Positions 7,929 through 17,123 of a stretch of DNA of 41,018 bases are shown in pieces (positions within the stretch are counted from its first letter, which is position 1; every line of letters begins with the position of its first letter). The notes under the pieces were generated by a model. It searched no databases. It worked only from the letters and a program-made list of their open reading frames with translations, and was not told where the DNA came from. The stretch comes from Verrucomicrobiota bacterium. GTDB taxonomy: Bacteria; Verrucomicrobiota; Verrucomicrobiia; CAIQCK01. The stretch covers positions 1-41,018 of the forward strand of contig JAPLTX010000049.1 of assembly GCA_026397915.1 (NCBI GenBank), in the 5' to 3' direction. A program made the position numbers and the translations under genes.

Positions 7929-8558
7929 ATGACACTCATCAAAGTCCTCGTCAGCTTCACCACCGCGCCCGACGGCGTCCTTGTAGAGACCGCCCGGGGC
8001 GTCCTCAAGTGTATGACGGGCAACCCGGCATTCCCCTCCCCGCCCGTGACCATGCAGGCGTTGGAAGCGGCCATCAATGCGTTCTCCGCCGCCCTCGCCG
8101 CGCAACGGCAAGGCGGCACGATGGCCACCGCCCACAAGAAGGACAAGCGGGCCGAGCTGGTCGCCCTCCTCCGCCAGCTTGCCGCCTATGTCCAGACGAA
8201 CTGCAATGGCGACCTGGCCACGCTCTTCTCAAGCGGTTTCAAATCCGCAAGTAGCAGTCGGGCGCAACAGCATCTCGCCAAGCCCATCGTCCCCCGCCTG
8301 ACCAATGGCAACTCCGGCCAGCTCTTGGCGAAGATCAAACCGATCCCGAACGCGAAGTGTTACGAGACGCGCTACGCCGCCGTCGCGTCGGGTGGCACGG
8401 CCGGCCCGTTCCAGTTCGGCGGCATTTCCACCGACTCCCGCGCCATCATCATCAGCGATCTCACCCCCGGCACGATGTATGAGGTGCAAATCCGCGCCGT
8501 CGGCGGCTCAACCGGTTACAGCGGCTGGAGCGATGCCACGCAGCATCGGTGCATGTAA
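7929..8558 (+). CDS. small protein with C-terminal fibronectin type III-like region
   Basis: A 209-residue protein. The N-terminal ~110 residues are mostly helical and Ala-rich (LEAAINAFSAALAAQRQG, then a KKDKRAELVALLRQLAAYVQ stretch); the C-terminal ~95 residues look like one Fn3 domain (Y-E-T-R-Y, LTPGTMYEVQIRAVGG, GWSD). No signal peptide or membrane segment is evident. It ends in QHRCM. A decayed second copy of this 3' end lies at 9386-9439 and a related 3' end at 40861-40965, so it belongs to a repeated gene family in this genome. Function unknown. The ATG at 7929 is the only sensible start. Confidence 0.75.
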   Translation: MTLIKVLVSFTTAPDGVLVETARGVLKCMTGNPAFPSPPVTMQALEAAINAFSAALAAQRQGGTMATAHKKDKRAELVALLRQLAAYVQTNCNGDLATLFSSGFKSASSSRAQQHLAKPIVPRLTNGNSGQLLAKIKPIPNAKCYETRYAAVASGGTAGPFQFGGISTDSRAIIISDLTPGTMYEVQIRAVGGSTGYSGWSDATQHRCM

Positions 8559-8654
8559 GAAGGACGGTTCCCAAGCCAGCGCCATATCGGAGACGCGGCT
8601 TGTAATCGCGCTAAACCTTCTGGACAGAGACTTCACCGAGGACAAGAATGCGGC

Positions 8655-9350
8655 ATGAAGCGTTTCGCATTGGCACTTCTCGGTCTGGGTGCGGTCTGCG
8701 GCATCGCTCAAGCCGCCGATACAGTGACGCCGCAGGAACTCAGCCAACAGCAAGCCGTGGAAAGCGCCCGGCGCAGCTTTCTTGAGGTTCCCCTTCCCGC
8801 AGGTCCGCCTGATCTCCGCGCCTATCAGCCCGTCCCACTCGATCCGACGACATGGGGCGAGCGATACTGGGCCTTTCGGTTTGCAACGCAATCCAACACG
8901 ATCTACTACGTCAACAAGCAGTCGGGATTCGTGCAGGCCGTTGGCGACGGCAAGATAATGACGGGACATAAGGTAAACTTTTCGACCAACCCCAAGCTGC
9001 CGCCTGAACTCGACGCTGAAATCAATGTCTATTGGAACTTGAAGTTTCGGAAACGGTCTTTGGGCGACGAGTATCTGATCACGGTAACCGTTGATTCCCT
9101 GAAGCCGCCCACCATGAGCTACAGACTCGTGTTCGACCTTCGAGAGAGCCACAGCCAGTCGCACCCCAAATACTACTACCCGGAGAGGAAGTTCATCGGC
9201 CTCGTCAATGCGATTGAGAAGGTTCGGACAGCCCAGTTCAGAGTGAAGAAGCGCGACCTTGAGAAGTATGATTATGTCTGCGCAATCATTCTCGGACCAC
9301 ACTCCGGCACCGCCCAAAGTCGCATGATCGGGGAAATCCCTGATGAATGA
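8655..9350 (+). CDS. secreted protein of unknown function
   Basis: A 231-residue protein beginning with a clear signal peptide: MKR, a hydrophobic core of about 12 residues, and an A-Q-A cleavage site before Ala21. The mature part has no motif I recognise; it is polar with several beta-like stretches and a basic segment near the C-terminus (FRVKKRDLEKYDY). It is placed between the Fn3-like gene and the remnant of a second Fn3-like 3' end, as if inserted between two copies or replacing the body of the second. Codon use is less GC-biased at third positions than in the nuo genes. Confidence 0.65.
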   Translation: MKRFALALLGLGAVCGIAQAADTVTPQELSQQQAVESARRSFLEVPLPAGPPDLRAYQPVPLDPTTWGERYWAFRFATQSNTIYYVNKQSGFVQAVGDGKIMTGHKVNFSTNPKLPPELDAEINVYWNLKFRKRSLGDEYLITVTVDSLKPPTMSYRLVFDLRESHSQSHPKYYYPERKFIGLVNAIEKVRTAQFRVKKRDLEKYDYVCAIILGPHSGTAQSRMIGEIPDE

Positions 9351-9385
9351 CCTCGGCTTCTGAGCAGTCAGCCTCGCAGCCCCGC

Positions 9386-9439
9386 AACTCGACCCGCTTC
9401 AACGACTGGAGCGACCCGACTCAGCATCGGTGCATGTGA
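9386..9439 (+). pseudogene. remnant of an Fn3-like gene 3' end
   Basis: Eighteen codons read NSTRFNDWSDPTQHRCM and a stop, matching the end of the intact gene (GSTGYSGWSDATQHRCM at 8508-8558). Upstream the similarity is lost at once and no start or longer frame exists, so this is a truncated copy. Confidence 0.75.
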
Positions 9440-9506
9440 GGCGGCACCGCCGCTGAGGATCAGCGACAGCGCTTCCGGTTTTCGTGCGTTTGGAGCGACC
9501 TTCTGC

Positions 9507-10886
9507 CTAAACTTCCTTCCAGACACCGGGCACGGGCACGGGATAGCGGCCGTGCGCATCGTCCTTGACGGGCGCGGGACTATCCGCATTGAGGCTGTCA
9601 ATGTTCGGACAGAGCTGGAAGTTCGAATTCATCATCTGGTCCCACGTGATCATCTGTCCTGAATGAACCGCCGCGCGCCCCATGAGGTCGGCGATGTTGG
9701 ACATTCCGGCGCGCTTGGCCTCGTTGTGCGGCTTGTCCTGGCGGATCGCATCGAGGAGAGCTTCCCACTCGGCCTGCCAGGGCACGATCGGCTCGGCGGG
9801 CGCCTCCCATGCGATGTTGTCGCGAACGATGCGCTGGTCCTTGTAGGTGCGCACGGTGCCGATGTGGTGAGGGCCGGAGAATTGGGCGGCGCATTTGGTG
9901 CCGTGGATGAAGGTGGCAAACTCCGGGTAGCATTTTGGCAGCCAACGCACCACGTCGTAGGCCTTGGTGCCGTCGGGGAAGGTCCACTCGATGGAAAGCG
10001 AGTCGAGGTTCTGACCGCAATCGGTGTTGTTGGCGGCGCGACCGCCCACGCCGTGGGCGGTCACCGGCCAAGCGTTTTTGATCCAGCAAAGCTCGTCAAT
10101 CTGATGGATGTTCATCTCGGCAAAGAGCCCGCCAGAGACCCAGAGGAAATGCGTGAAGTGGCGAAGCTGCCATTCCAGTTCCTTCGACTCCGGTTTGCGC
10201 GGCGCGAGCCAACCGCATTGCTGCATCCGGTAGGCGCGGATGAGTTGGATATCACCCATCTCGCCGTCTTGGATGCGCTTGAGCAGTTCCTGGCGGTTGC
10301 GTGAGTGGCGACATTGCAGGCCGGCGGCGATCTTGAGGTTCTTTTTCTCGGCGGCCTCGCCCGCTTTGATGAGCCGGCGCAAGCTGGGCGCGTCGGGGCC
10401 GAAGGATTTTTCCATGAAGACGTTGATACCCTTCTCCACTGCGTATTCGAGTTGCAACGCCCGGAAGCCGGAGTAGCCCGTCAGCATCGCCACGTCACCG
10501 GGACGCAGACAATCAATCGCCTTGCGATAGGCGTCGAACCCAACAAACTTCCGGTCGTCCGTCACGTCCATCTTGTCGGCGAACTTGTTCTTCAGAGCCT
10601 TGTAGGCGGACTTCAGGCGGTCCTCATACAGATCGGCCATCACCGTCAGCTTCACCGGCCCGCGCGAGCCATACGCGGCGTCATAAGCGTTGAGCACCGC
10701 GCCGCTGCCACGTCCGCCGCAGCCGATCAAGGCGAGATGAATGGTGTTGTCCTCCGCAGCGTGGACCCAAGGAATGGCCGTGCCCGCGAGCGCCGCGCTG
10801 GTCGCAAGCTTTCCGCTGCGGCTGAGGAACTCGCGCCGCGATGTCTTTTCCGGTTGATGGGTGGAAGGGAGTGGTTCTTTATTCAT
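9507..10886 (-). CDS. Gfo/Idh/MocA-family oxidoreductase with Tat signal
   Basis: A 459-residue NAD(P)-dependent dehydrogenase-like protein. The N-terminus carries a twin-arginine signal (TSRREFL, 15-21) followed by a hydrophobic segment ending near Ala43, so it is exported folded, probably with cofactor. The Rossmann motif is IGCGGRGSGA (54-63). The family's usual EKP is EKS here (159-161); the C-terminal domain has the EMNIHQIDELCW segment that should line the active site. Exported members with an SRREFL leader are numerous in Planctomycetes and Verrucomicrobia and are generally thought to act on sugars; the substrate here is unknown. Transcribed alone, with 162 nt separating it from the VOC gene. 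Confidence 0.88.
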   Translation of the reverse strand: MNKEPLPSTHQPEKTSRREFLSRSGKLATSAALAGTAIPWVHAAEDNTIHLALIGCGGRGSGAVLNAYDAAYGSRGPVKLTVMADLYEDRLKSAYKALKNKFADKMDVTDDRKFVGFDAYRKAIDCLRPGDVAMLTGYSGFRALQLEYAVEKGINVFMEKSFGPDAPSLRRLIKAGEAAEKKNLKIAAGLQCRHSRNRQELLKRIQDGEMGDIQLIRAYRMQQCGWLAPRKPESKELEWQLRHFTHFLWVSGGLFAEMNIHQIDELCWIKNAWPVTAHGVGGRAANNTDCGQNLDSLSIEWTFPDGTKAYDVVRWLPKCYPEFATFIHGTKCAAQFSGPHHIGTVRTYKDQRIVRDNIAWEAPAEPIVPWQAEWEALLDAIRQDKPHNEAKRAGMSNIADLMGRAAVHSGQMITWDQMMNSNFQLCPNIDSLNADSPAPVKDDAHGRYPVPVPGVWKEV

Positions 10887-11048
10887 GGGAGTTAAACCGC
10901 GATGGGGATGCTTGGAGGCAAACTGAAGAGTGGCGTTTGCCGCCGTGACTTCTCGCCAAGACAGATTCTATCCGGCTGTGCACGTGCCGTTCTTACCAGA
11001 ATCGAGGCAATAGGCAAGCGCCTCTTTGCCGCCACCCAACGACGGCAC
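10887..11048. other. intergenic region upstream of the oxidoreductase
   Basis: It holds the presumed promoter of the oxidoreductase gene and the 3' end of the nuo-VOC transcript. A 7-bp inverted repeat GGCAAAC...GTTTGCC (10917-10941) is visible. There is no convincing U-tailed terminator or open frame. Confidence 0.4.
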
Positions 11049-11438
11049 TTACTTCGCGCGCTCGTGGACATGGAGTCTTTGGTAGAGGCGCAGGACGTTG
11101 CCCTCCGGGTCCTCAAACTCCGCCAGCCAGAAGCCGTATTCCTTGCGCGGCTCGTAGTGGAACTTCACGCCGTGCTGCCTCAACTGCTCGGCGAACTTGT
11201 GGATGTCGGTCACCTCAAAGCTGAGTTTGATCGTGCCGAGCACGCGGTCGGCCTTGTCGTGCGCCTCGCTCTGGTGCAACGCGAAGTGGGTGTCACCGTC
11301 GGGCAGTTTGAACTCAACCCAGAACTTGCCGTCAATCTCCGGTTTCCCAAAGCTGAGGGTCTCGCTATAGAACCGCTTCGCTGCCGCGAGGTCACGCACG
11401 TAAACGAAGATGGTGTTGATACGACGGATGGGGTGCAT
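11049..11438 (-). CDS. VOC (glyoxalase/bleomycin-resistance) family protein
   Basis: A 129-residue single vicinal-oxygen-chelate domain. Typical landmarks are the start INTIFVYVRDLAAAKRFYSE, the central FEVTDIHKFAEQLRQHGV and the C-terminal FEDPEGNVLRLYQ. VOC proteins bind a divalent metal and act as isomerases, dioxygenases or binding proteins; substrate not predictable. The gene starts only 7 nt after the nuoN stop on the same strand, so it probably rides on the complex I transcript, though no functional link is known. Confidence 0.85.
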   Translation of the reverse strand: MHPIRRINTIFVYVRDLAAAKRFYSETLSFGKPEIDGKFWVEFKLPDGDTHFALHQSEAHDKADRVLGTIKLSFEVTDIHKFAEQLRQHGVKFHYEPRKEYGFWLAEFEDPEGNVLRLYQRLHVHERAK

Positions 11439-11445
11439 GACCCGC

Positions 11446-12885
11446 CTACTTGATTAGTTCTTTCGCCGCCTCAAGCGCCCGCTGCGCCAACGCCCCTTGG
11501 AAGACGCCGATGCCGACCACTGCGAGCATCGTCACCCAGAGCAGTGCCTTCATCGGCCAGGAGACCGGAATCGCAGCCGTCTCGCGCGGTTCCTGCCAAT
11601 ACATCGCCTTCACGACACCGAGGTAGTAATAGAGCGATACCACAACGCCGATTGCGCCGATGATGACGAGGCACCACTTCGCTTGCCCGATGATGGCCGC
11701 GAAGATGAGGAACTTGGCAAAGAATCCCGCCATCGGCGGCACGCCCGCCAACGACGCCAACGCCACAGTCATCGCCGCCGCCAGCAACGGCGAGCGTTGC
11801 GCCAGGCCAGCGTAGTTCTCGCGCTCGTCGTCGGCCAGCGTTCCCGCGAGACAGGAGATGACCGTGAAGGCGCAGAGGTTGGTGAAGAGATACGCGAAGA
11901 GATAGAACAGCACCGCACTGACGCCGAAGCTATCCGCTGCGGCGACGCCGAGCAGCAGGAAGCCCGCGTGGCTGATGCTGGAGTAGCCGAGCAGCCGCTT
12001 GACGTTGCGCTGCGGCATGGCGGCCAGGTTGCCGTAAAGCACGCTCAGTCCGGCCAGCGCACCGATGAGAAGAACCCACGTCGGTTTCAGCGGCAGCAGC
12101 GCGTCAAACAACACGCGCAGCAACAGCACAAAGCCCGCCGCCTTCGAGCCGACGGCTAGAAACGCCGTCACCGGCGTTGGCGCACCTTGATAGACATCGG
12201 GCACCCAAGCTTGGAACGGCACGGTGGCGATCTTGAAGCCCAGCCCGGCCAGAACCAGCAACAGGCCGATCTTCAGAGGCGCGCTCGCGGCGTTGGCCTT
12301 TAGGAACGCCGCCACACCTGCAAAACCGGTCGTGCCGGTCGTGCCGTAGATGAACGTGATGCCATAGACAAGAAACGCCGACGCAAGCGCGCCGAGGATG
12401 AGATACTTCACGCCGGCCTCCAGCGACTGCTGTTGCCGACGCAGCCACGCAACGAGGATGTAGAAGCTCATCGTGACCGTTTCCAGCGCCACGAAAAGCA
12501 TCAGGAAGTCATTGACCGAGGCCGTGAGCATCATGCCCGTGCAGGCAAACATCAGCAGCGCGAAGAACTCGCCCACGCCGCCCTCAAGCTGCCGCGCGAA
12601 GCCGACCGACATCACAAGCACCAGCGCCGTGCCGACCAAGAAGAGACGCTTGAAGTAGAGCGCCATCAGGTCGTTGACCCACATGCCGCCAAACCCGCTT
12701 CCCACCGTGAAACCGCCAGCCGTGACACTCGGGCAATAACTCCACGCGAGAATCGCCAGCAAGCCCGCCGCGCCGACGTAGCCGAGAAACCGCCGGTCGC
12801 GGCGCTGCACGAACACCTCCAGCATCAGCACCAGCATCGCCAGGCCGCACGTCGCCATTTCGAGTTTGAGCAGCGAAAAGTTCAT
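11446..12885 (-). CDS. nuoN: NADH-quinone oxidoreductase subunit N
   Basis: An antiporter-like membrane subunit of complex I (479 residues, about 13-14 hydrophobic segments) and one of the proton channels of the membrane arm. Characteristic segments are MLTASVNDFLMLFVALE (first channel glutamate), GLGFKIATVPFQAWVPDVYQGAPTPV with its conserved Lys and Pro, and RLLGYSSISHAG. The ATG at 12885 follows the nuoM stop by one nucleotide; the longer frame to 12903 would overlap nuoM. It is the last nuo gene of the operon, followed by the VOC gene. Confidence 0.95.
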   Translation of the reverse strand: MNFSLLKLEMATCGLAMLVLMLEVFVQRRDRRFLGYVGAAGLLAILAWSYCPSVTAGGFTVGSGFGGMWVNDLMALYFKRLFLVGTALVLVMSVGFARQLEGGVGEFFALLMFACTGMMLTASVNDFLMLFVALETVTMSFYILVAWLRRQQQSLEAGVKYLILGALASAFLVYGITFIYGTTGTTGFAGVAAFLKANAASAPLKIGLLLVLAGLGFKIATVPFQAWVPDVYQGAPTPVTAFLAVGSKAAGFVLLLRVLFDALLPLKPTWVLLIGALAGLSVLYGNLAAMPQRNVKRLLGYSSISHAGFLLLGVAAADSFGVSAVLFYLFAYLFTNLCAFTVISCLAGTLADDERENYAGLAQRSPLLAAAMTVALASLAGVPPMAGFFAKFLIFAAIIGQAKWCLVIIGAIGVVVSLYYYLGVVKAMYWQEPRETAAIPVSWPMKALLWVTMLAVVGIGVFQGALAQRALEAAKELIK

Positions 12886-12886
12886 G

Positions 12887-14434
12887 TCATCTCTTCGGAG
12901 CAACCGCAGGCATCGCCTTCTCGATGGCGGTGATGATCTGGCCCGTCGCAGGCTTGATCGCCTCCACCAGCGGCTTCGGATAGCAACCGACCCAAATCAA
13001 CACGACCAGCAGGAATACATACGGCACGCGCGCAAAGATGTTCGCGTCCACCAGCGACTGCCATTTCGCCGGCGTGGGGCCGAAGCAGATGTTCCGTATC
13101 GCCCGCAGCATATAGACCGCGCCGATTACCGCCCCGCCCCAGAGGGCCAGCAGCACCGGCCACGACACCGTGGCCGCGCCAATCTTCGCGTGCCACCCCG
13201 GCGCTTGCCACGCGCCGAAGAGCACCATCAATTCGCCGGGGAAGTTTGCAAAACCCGGCAGACCGACCGATGCGAACGCCGTCATTACCAGCAGCGTGCC
13301 AACGAACGGCAGCGGCCGGCACAACCCGCCGAGTTCCTTGATCTCACGCGTTCCGGTCTGTGCGAAGAAATAGCCGCTCAGCCCGAACGCCAGCGCCGCC
13401 ATGATGCCGTGCGCGAACATCACCAGCACCGCGCCGGTCAGGCCAATGAACGTGAAGCTGGCGATGCCGAGAAACGCGAAACCCATGTGCGCCACGCTGG
13501 AGTAGCCGAGCAAGTAATTGAAGTCTTTCTGTCTCATCGCCACCAGCCCGCCATAGACGATGTTGCAGAGCAACAGCACCAGCAGCACGCCGTTCCAGTC
13601 GTGCGCGCCCACCGGCAGCAACGGCAGCGCGATGCGGATGAGCGCGTAGAGGCCGAATTTCTTCAGCACGCCGGCGTGAAACATCGCCGTGGCTGTCGGC
13701 GCGCAGGCATAGCCGATCGGCGCCCACGTGTGGAACGGCACCAGCGACACGAGCGTGCCCAGACCAAACAGCAAGAACGGATAGATGAACCGCTGGACGT
13801 TGGCAGCGAGCGGATGCTGCCGCGCATAGTCGAGCAGTGTCGGCAAATTGAACGTGCGGTCAGCCGCCGGCAACGCCAGATAGAGCGCGATCAGGCCAAT
13901 CAACGCCACGAACGCCCCGGCGCTCAGGTAGAGCGTCGTCTTCATGGCGGCGTATTCGCGCTTGCCGCTGCCCCAGATGCCGATCATCAGGAATGTCGGG
14001 ATCAACGCCAGTTCATGGAAGAAGTAGATGAAGAAGATGTCCAGCGACGCGAACATGCCCATCGCGCCAGCGATCATGATGAGCAGCAGGACGTAAAACT
14101 CTTTTTGCCGGCTCGTGATGTCCCACGAGACCAGCGTTGCCGCAAAGCCGACGATACCGGTCAGCAGGACCATCACGACACTGATGCCGTCCGCGCCGAC
14201 GTGCCAGCTCATGTCCAGCGACTCCACCCACGTCACGCGGTTCACGAACTGGAAGCCGGGATCGTTGATGTTGAACCACGCGAACGCCAGCCCGCTGAGC
14301 ACCACCGTGATGAACGCGCCGAGGATCGCCAGCCAGCGGATGGCCAGCCATTTTCGCGCCGGCATGAAGCACAGCCCCGCCGCGAACACCAGCGGTGTCA
14401 GGATCGTGCCGTTCAATATGTTCAGAAAGTCCAT
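12887..14434 (-). CDS. nuoM: NADH-quinone oxidoreductase subunit M
   Basis: An antiporter-like proton-channel subunit of complex I, 515 residues with about 14 hydrophobic segments. Landmarks are VGADGISVVMVLLTG, FFIYFFHELALIPTFLMIGIWG (conserved channel Glu), FLLFGLGTLVSLVPFHTWAP and LLGYSSVAHMGF. The usual P-x-W-L-P after the conserved Lys/Leu helix reads PFHTWAPIGYACAPT, a slight variation. The start lies 3 nt after the nuoL stop; the end lies 1 nt before nuoN. Confidence 0.95.
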   Translation of the reverse strand: MDFLNILNGTILTPLVFAAGLCFMPARKWLAIRWLAILGAFITVVLSGLAFAWFNINDPGFQFVNRVTWVESLDMSWHVGADGISVVMVLLTGIVGFAATLVSWDITSRQKEFYVLLLIMIAGAMGMFASLDIFFIYFFHELALIPTFLMIGIWGSGKREYAAMKTTLYLSAGAFVALIGLIALYLALPAADRTFNLPTLLDYARQHPLAANVQRFIYPFLLFGLGTLVSLVPFHTWAPIGYACAPTATAMFHAGVLKKFGLYALIRIALPLLPVGAHDWNGVLLVLLLCNIVYGGLVAMRQKDFNYLLGYSSVAHMGFAFLGIASFTFIGLTGAVLVMFAHGIMAALAFGLSGYFFAQTGTREIKELGGLCRPLPFVGTLLVMTAFASVGLPGFANFPGELMVLFGAWQAPGWHAKIGAATVSWPVLLALWGGAVIGAVYMLRAIRNICFGPTPAKWQSLVDANIFARVPYVFLLVVLIWVGCYPKPLVEAIKPATGQIITAIEKAMPAVAPKR

Positions 14435-14437
14435 GCG

Positions 14438-16324
14438 TTACCTGACCAGACAGTAAAGGATGATCGTCGCGCCGGCGGCGAACCAGAGCGCGTAGGTCTG
14501 GACGTTGCCGGTCTGGAAAAGCCGGAGCACCTGGCCCGTGCCACGCGTCGTCGCCGCCAGCCCGCGCACGGCCAGCCCGGCGATGATCCAGCGGTCCACG
14601 AAGCCGCAGAGCCAAGCGAGCGTGCCCTGCCCCGCCTTCACCAACACCATGTAAATCTCTTCTATGAAGAACTTGTTCCGCAGCACCCACGAAAGCACGG
14701 GGAGCTTGTTCAGAGCGTCCGTCGTCGCGCCGCGCGCGTAGAGGAACGCCGCCGCGCCGACACCAATGGTGAACGCCGCCAGCGCCGCAATCATCACGGC
14801 TCGCGGCGCGTGTTCGGCGCTGATGGCTTTATTCTCCACGAGCCACTCCGGGATTCCAAACCAGCCGCCGCAGATGGACGCCACCGCCAGCACGACCAGC
14901 GGCCCCAGCACGACCCAGGAGCTTTCCTTGGCCTTCTCCGCGTGTTCGCCGCGCGTGTTGCCAAAGAACGCCACGAAGAAGCAGCGGAACATGTAGAACG
15001 CCGTCAGGCCCGCCGTCACCGTCGCGAGGAGGTAGAGGCGCGGGTTGTGGTCGTAGGCGAGGCCGAGAATGGCTTCCTTGCTGTAGAAGCCGCTCATGAA
15101 CGGGAAGCCGCAGAGCGCCAGCGCGCCGACGGCAAAACAGCCGGCGGTGATCGGCATCTTCTTGAGCAGGCCGCCCATCTTCCAGATGTCCTGCTCGCTG
15201 TGGTGCAGCGCGATGATGACGCTGCCGGCGCTCAGGAACAACAGCGCCTTGAAAAACGCGTGTGTCGAGAGATGGAACATCGCCGGCATGTAGCCGCTGC
15301 CGGCCGGGTTGCTCAGGCCAACGGCCATCACCATGTAGCCGAGTTGGCTGAGCGTCGAGTAGGCCAGGATGCGCTTGATGTCGTTCTGTTGCGTCGCGAT
15401 GAGCGCCGCCATCAACGCTGTGATGCCGCCGGTCCACGCGATGATCTCCATCGCCACTGGACTGCCGAAGACGAGGAACGAGACGCGGCAGAGCATGTAA
15501 ACGCCCGCCGCCACCATCGTTGCCGCGTGGATGAGCGCACTGACGGGCGTGGGGCCTTCCATTGCGTCCGGCAGCCAGACGTGCAGCGGGAATTGCGCGC
15601 TCTTGCCAACCGCGCCGCAGAAGATCAGCACTGTCGCAACGGCCAGCAGGTTCGCGTCCACCGGATGCGCGGCGAGCTGGTTCTTCACACGCACGAAGTC
15701 CACTTCGCCGGTGATGCCCCACAACATCAGGATACCAATCAGAAAGCCGAAATCGCCAAGCCGGTTGACGATGAACGCTTTCTTGCCGGCGTCGGCCGCG
15801 CTCGGCCGCTCATACCAGTAACCGATCAGCAGGTAGCTCGATACGCCGACGAGTTCCCAGAAGATGAACATCATCAGGAAGTTTCCCGCCAGCACGATGC
15901 CGAGCATGGAGAAAACGAAGAACGACAACTTCGCAAAGAAACGGCTGATACCCGGATCGTCGTGCATGTAGCCGATGGAATAGACCATGATGCACAGCGA
16001 CACCCCGCACACCACCATCATCATCAACCCGCTGAGCCTGTCGAGCGACCAGTTGATCTCCACCATCAGATCGCCCGCCGACAGGAACTCGTAAAGCACG
16101 CGGTTCTCCATCTGCGCGCCGTCGCGCACAGCGCCGAACGCCCAGTAGCCAAACAGCGACGAGCCGGCCAGGAAGCCGATGGCGATGAACGCCGCCGCCT
16201 GCCGCTCCATGATCGGGCCGAAGTCGGTGTAGAACTTCGATTTGTGGCAAAGCAGCCAGATGACCACCGCCGCCGACAGCGGCCCGGCCAGCACCCGCCA
16301 CAATAATCCGCTCACGTCTTCCAT
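14438..16324 (-). CDS. nuoL: NADH-quinone oxidoreductase subunit L
   Basis: The distal antiporter-like subunit of complex I, 628 residues. It includes the C-terminal lateral helix region and final membrane helix that distinguish NuoL from M and N. Conserved stretches are FMMFIFWELVGVSSYLLIGY, GKSAQFPLHVWLPDAMEGPTPVSALIHAATMV and AYSTLSQLGYM. The ATG at 16324 is separated from the nuoK stop by 3 nt. The reverse complement of this and the next gene is also open over a long stretch, an effect of GC-rich codon use. Confidence 0.96.
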   Translation of the reverse strand: MEDVSGLLWRVLAGPLSAAVVIWLLCHKSKFYTDFGPIMERQAAAFIAIGFLAGSSLFGYWAFGAVRDGAQMENRVLYEFLSAGDLMVEINWSLDRLSGLMMMVVCGVSLCIMVYSIGYMHDDPGISRFFAKLSFFVFSMLGIVLAGNFLMMFIFWELVGVSSYLLIGYWYERPSAADAGKKAFIVNRLGDFGFLIGILMLWGITGEVDFVRVKNQLAAHPVDANLLAVATVLIFCGAVGKSAQFPLHVWLPDAMEGPTPVSALIHAATMVAAGVYMLCRVSFLVFGSPVAMEIIAWTGGITALMAALIATQQNDIKRILAYSTLSQLGYMVMAVGLSNPAGSGYMPAMFHLSTHAFFKALLFLSAGSVIIALHHSEQDIWKMGGLLKKMPITAGCFAVGALALCGFPFMSGFYSKEAILGLAYDHNPRLYLLATVTAGLTAFYMFRCFFVAFFGNTRGEHAEKAKESSWVVLGPLVVLAVASICGGWFGIPEWLVENKAISAEHAPRAVMIAALAAFTIGVGAAAFLYARGATTDALNKLPVLSWVLRNKFFIEEIYMVLVKAGQGTLAWLCGFVDRWIIAGLAVRGLAATTRGTGQVLRLFQTGNVQTYALWFAAGATIILYCLVR

Positions 16325-16327
16325 GCG

Positions 16328-16636
16328 TCAGAGCCTCATCGAAGTGATTTCGTCCACCTGCACCGTTTGCCGGCGCCGGAACAACGCGACGATGATCGCC
16401 AACCCGACCGCGACTTCGGCCGCAGCGACCGTGATGATGAAAAACACAAACACCTGCCCGTGCAGGTTGCCGTTGAACCGGCTGAACGCCACCAGTGCGA
16501 GGTTGCTCGCGTTGAGCATCAACTCCAGCGACATGAACACCACCAGCGCATTGCGCCGCGTCATGACGCCCGCCAGCCCTAGCGAGAACAGTAGGCCGCT
16601 GACGATCAGATAATGTTCGAGGGTGACGGGGATCAT
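16328..16636 (-). CDS. nuoK: NADH-quinone oxidoreductase subunit K
   Basis: A small three-helix membrane subunit of complex I, 102 residues, matching the family length. It begins MIPVTLEHYLIVSGLLFSLG. The two membrane glutamates of the proton path are visible in FMSLELMLNASNL and in AAAEVAVGLAI. The start at 16636 overlaps the nuoJ stop by 4 nt (ATGA); longer frames extend into nuoJ and are not real. Confidence 0.96.
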   Translation of the reverse strand: MIPVTLEHYLIVSGLLFSLGLAGVMTRRNALVVFMSLELMLNASNLALVAFSRFNGNLHGQVFVFFIITVAAAEVAVGLAIIVALFRRRQTVQVDEITSMRL

Positions 16637-17121
16637 TTCGTCTCCTTCCTCGAAAGCACCACCACGCCAACCATCGCGACGAGCAACAGCACCGACGTGA
16701 CCTCGAATGGCAGCAGGTATTGCGTGAACAACAGCTTGCCCATCGCTTCCGTTGTGCCGACCACCGGCTTCGCGCCCGCCGCCGGCAGTATCGACGCGGC
16801 CACGCTCGTCAGCTTCCATGCCAAGGCGCCCGCCACGACCAACGCGCCAGCCGCTCCGAACCGCTTGAACTGCCGGACATTCTCCGTCTTCAAATCCAGC
16901 AACATGATGACGAACAGGAACAACACGATCACCGCGCCGGCATAGACCAGAATCTGGATGATCGCCAGGAAGTAAGCCTCCAGCAGCACGAACAATCCCG
17001 CCATGAAGAACAGCGACAGCACCAGGAACATCGCGCTCGTGACCGGGTTGCGGCCAAGGACCACCAACACCCCGCTCAGGAGCATCGCAATGCTGAAGAA
17101 CCAAAACAGTTGGTCGTGCAT
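16633..17121 (-). CDS. nuoJ: NADH-quinone oxidoreductase subunit J
   Basis: A membrane subunit of complex I, 162 residues with about five hydrophobic segments. The conserved third helix, which carries the pi-bulge in known structures, is seen as IIQILVYAGAVIVLFLFVIMLL. The loop between the last helices is short and Ala-rich. It overlaps nuoK by 4 nt and begins 2 nt after an unrelated inserted frame (17124-17507). Confidence 0.95.
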   Translation of the reverse strand: MHDQLFWFFSIAMLLSGVLVVLGRNPVTSAMFLVLSLFFMAGLFVLLEAYFLAIIQILVYAGAVIVLFLFVIMLLDLKTENVRQFKRFGAAGALVVAGALAWKLTSVAASILPAAGAKPVVGTTEAMGKLLFTQYLLPFEVTSVLLLVAMVGVVVLSRKETK

Positions 17122-17123
17122 GC

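Noticed and set aside
9351..9506. Additional small gene between the secreted protein and the oxidoreductase
   Set aside because: Only the 18-codon Fn3-like remnant is convincing; the rest has no start or homology pattern.
10917..10941. Terminator for the nuo-VOC transcript
   Set aside because: The 7-bp stem has a long loop and no U-tract on the relevant strand.
12866..16306. Very long open frame on the + strand (over 1100 codons)
   Set aside because: It lies antisense to nuoL, nuoM and the start of nuoN, has the Arg/His/Gln-rich composition of a GC-driven shadow frame and no recognisable domain.
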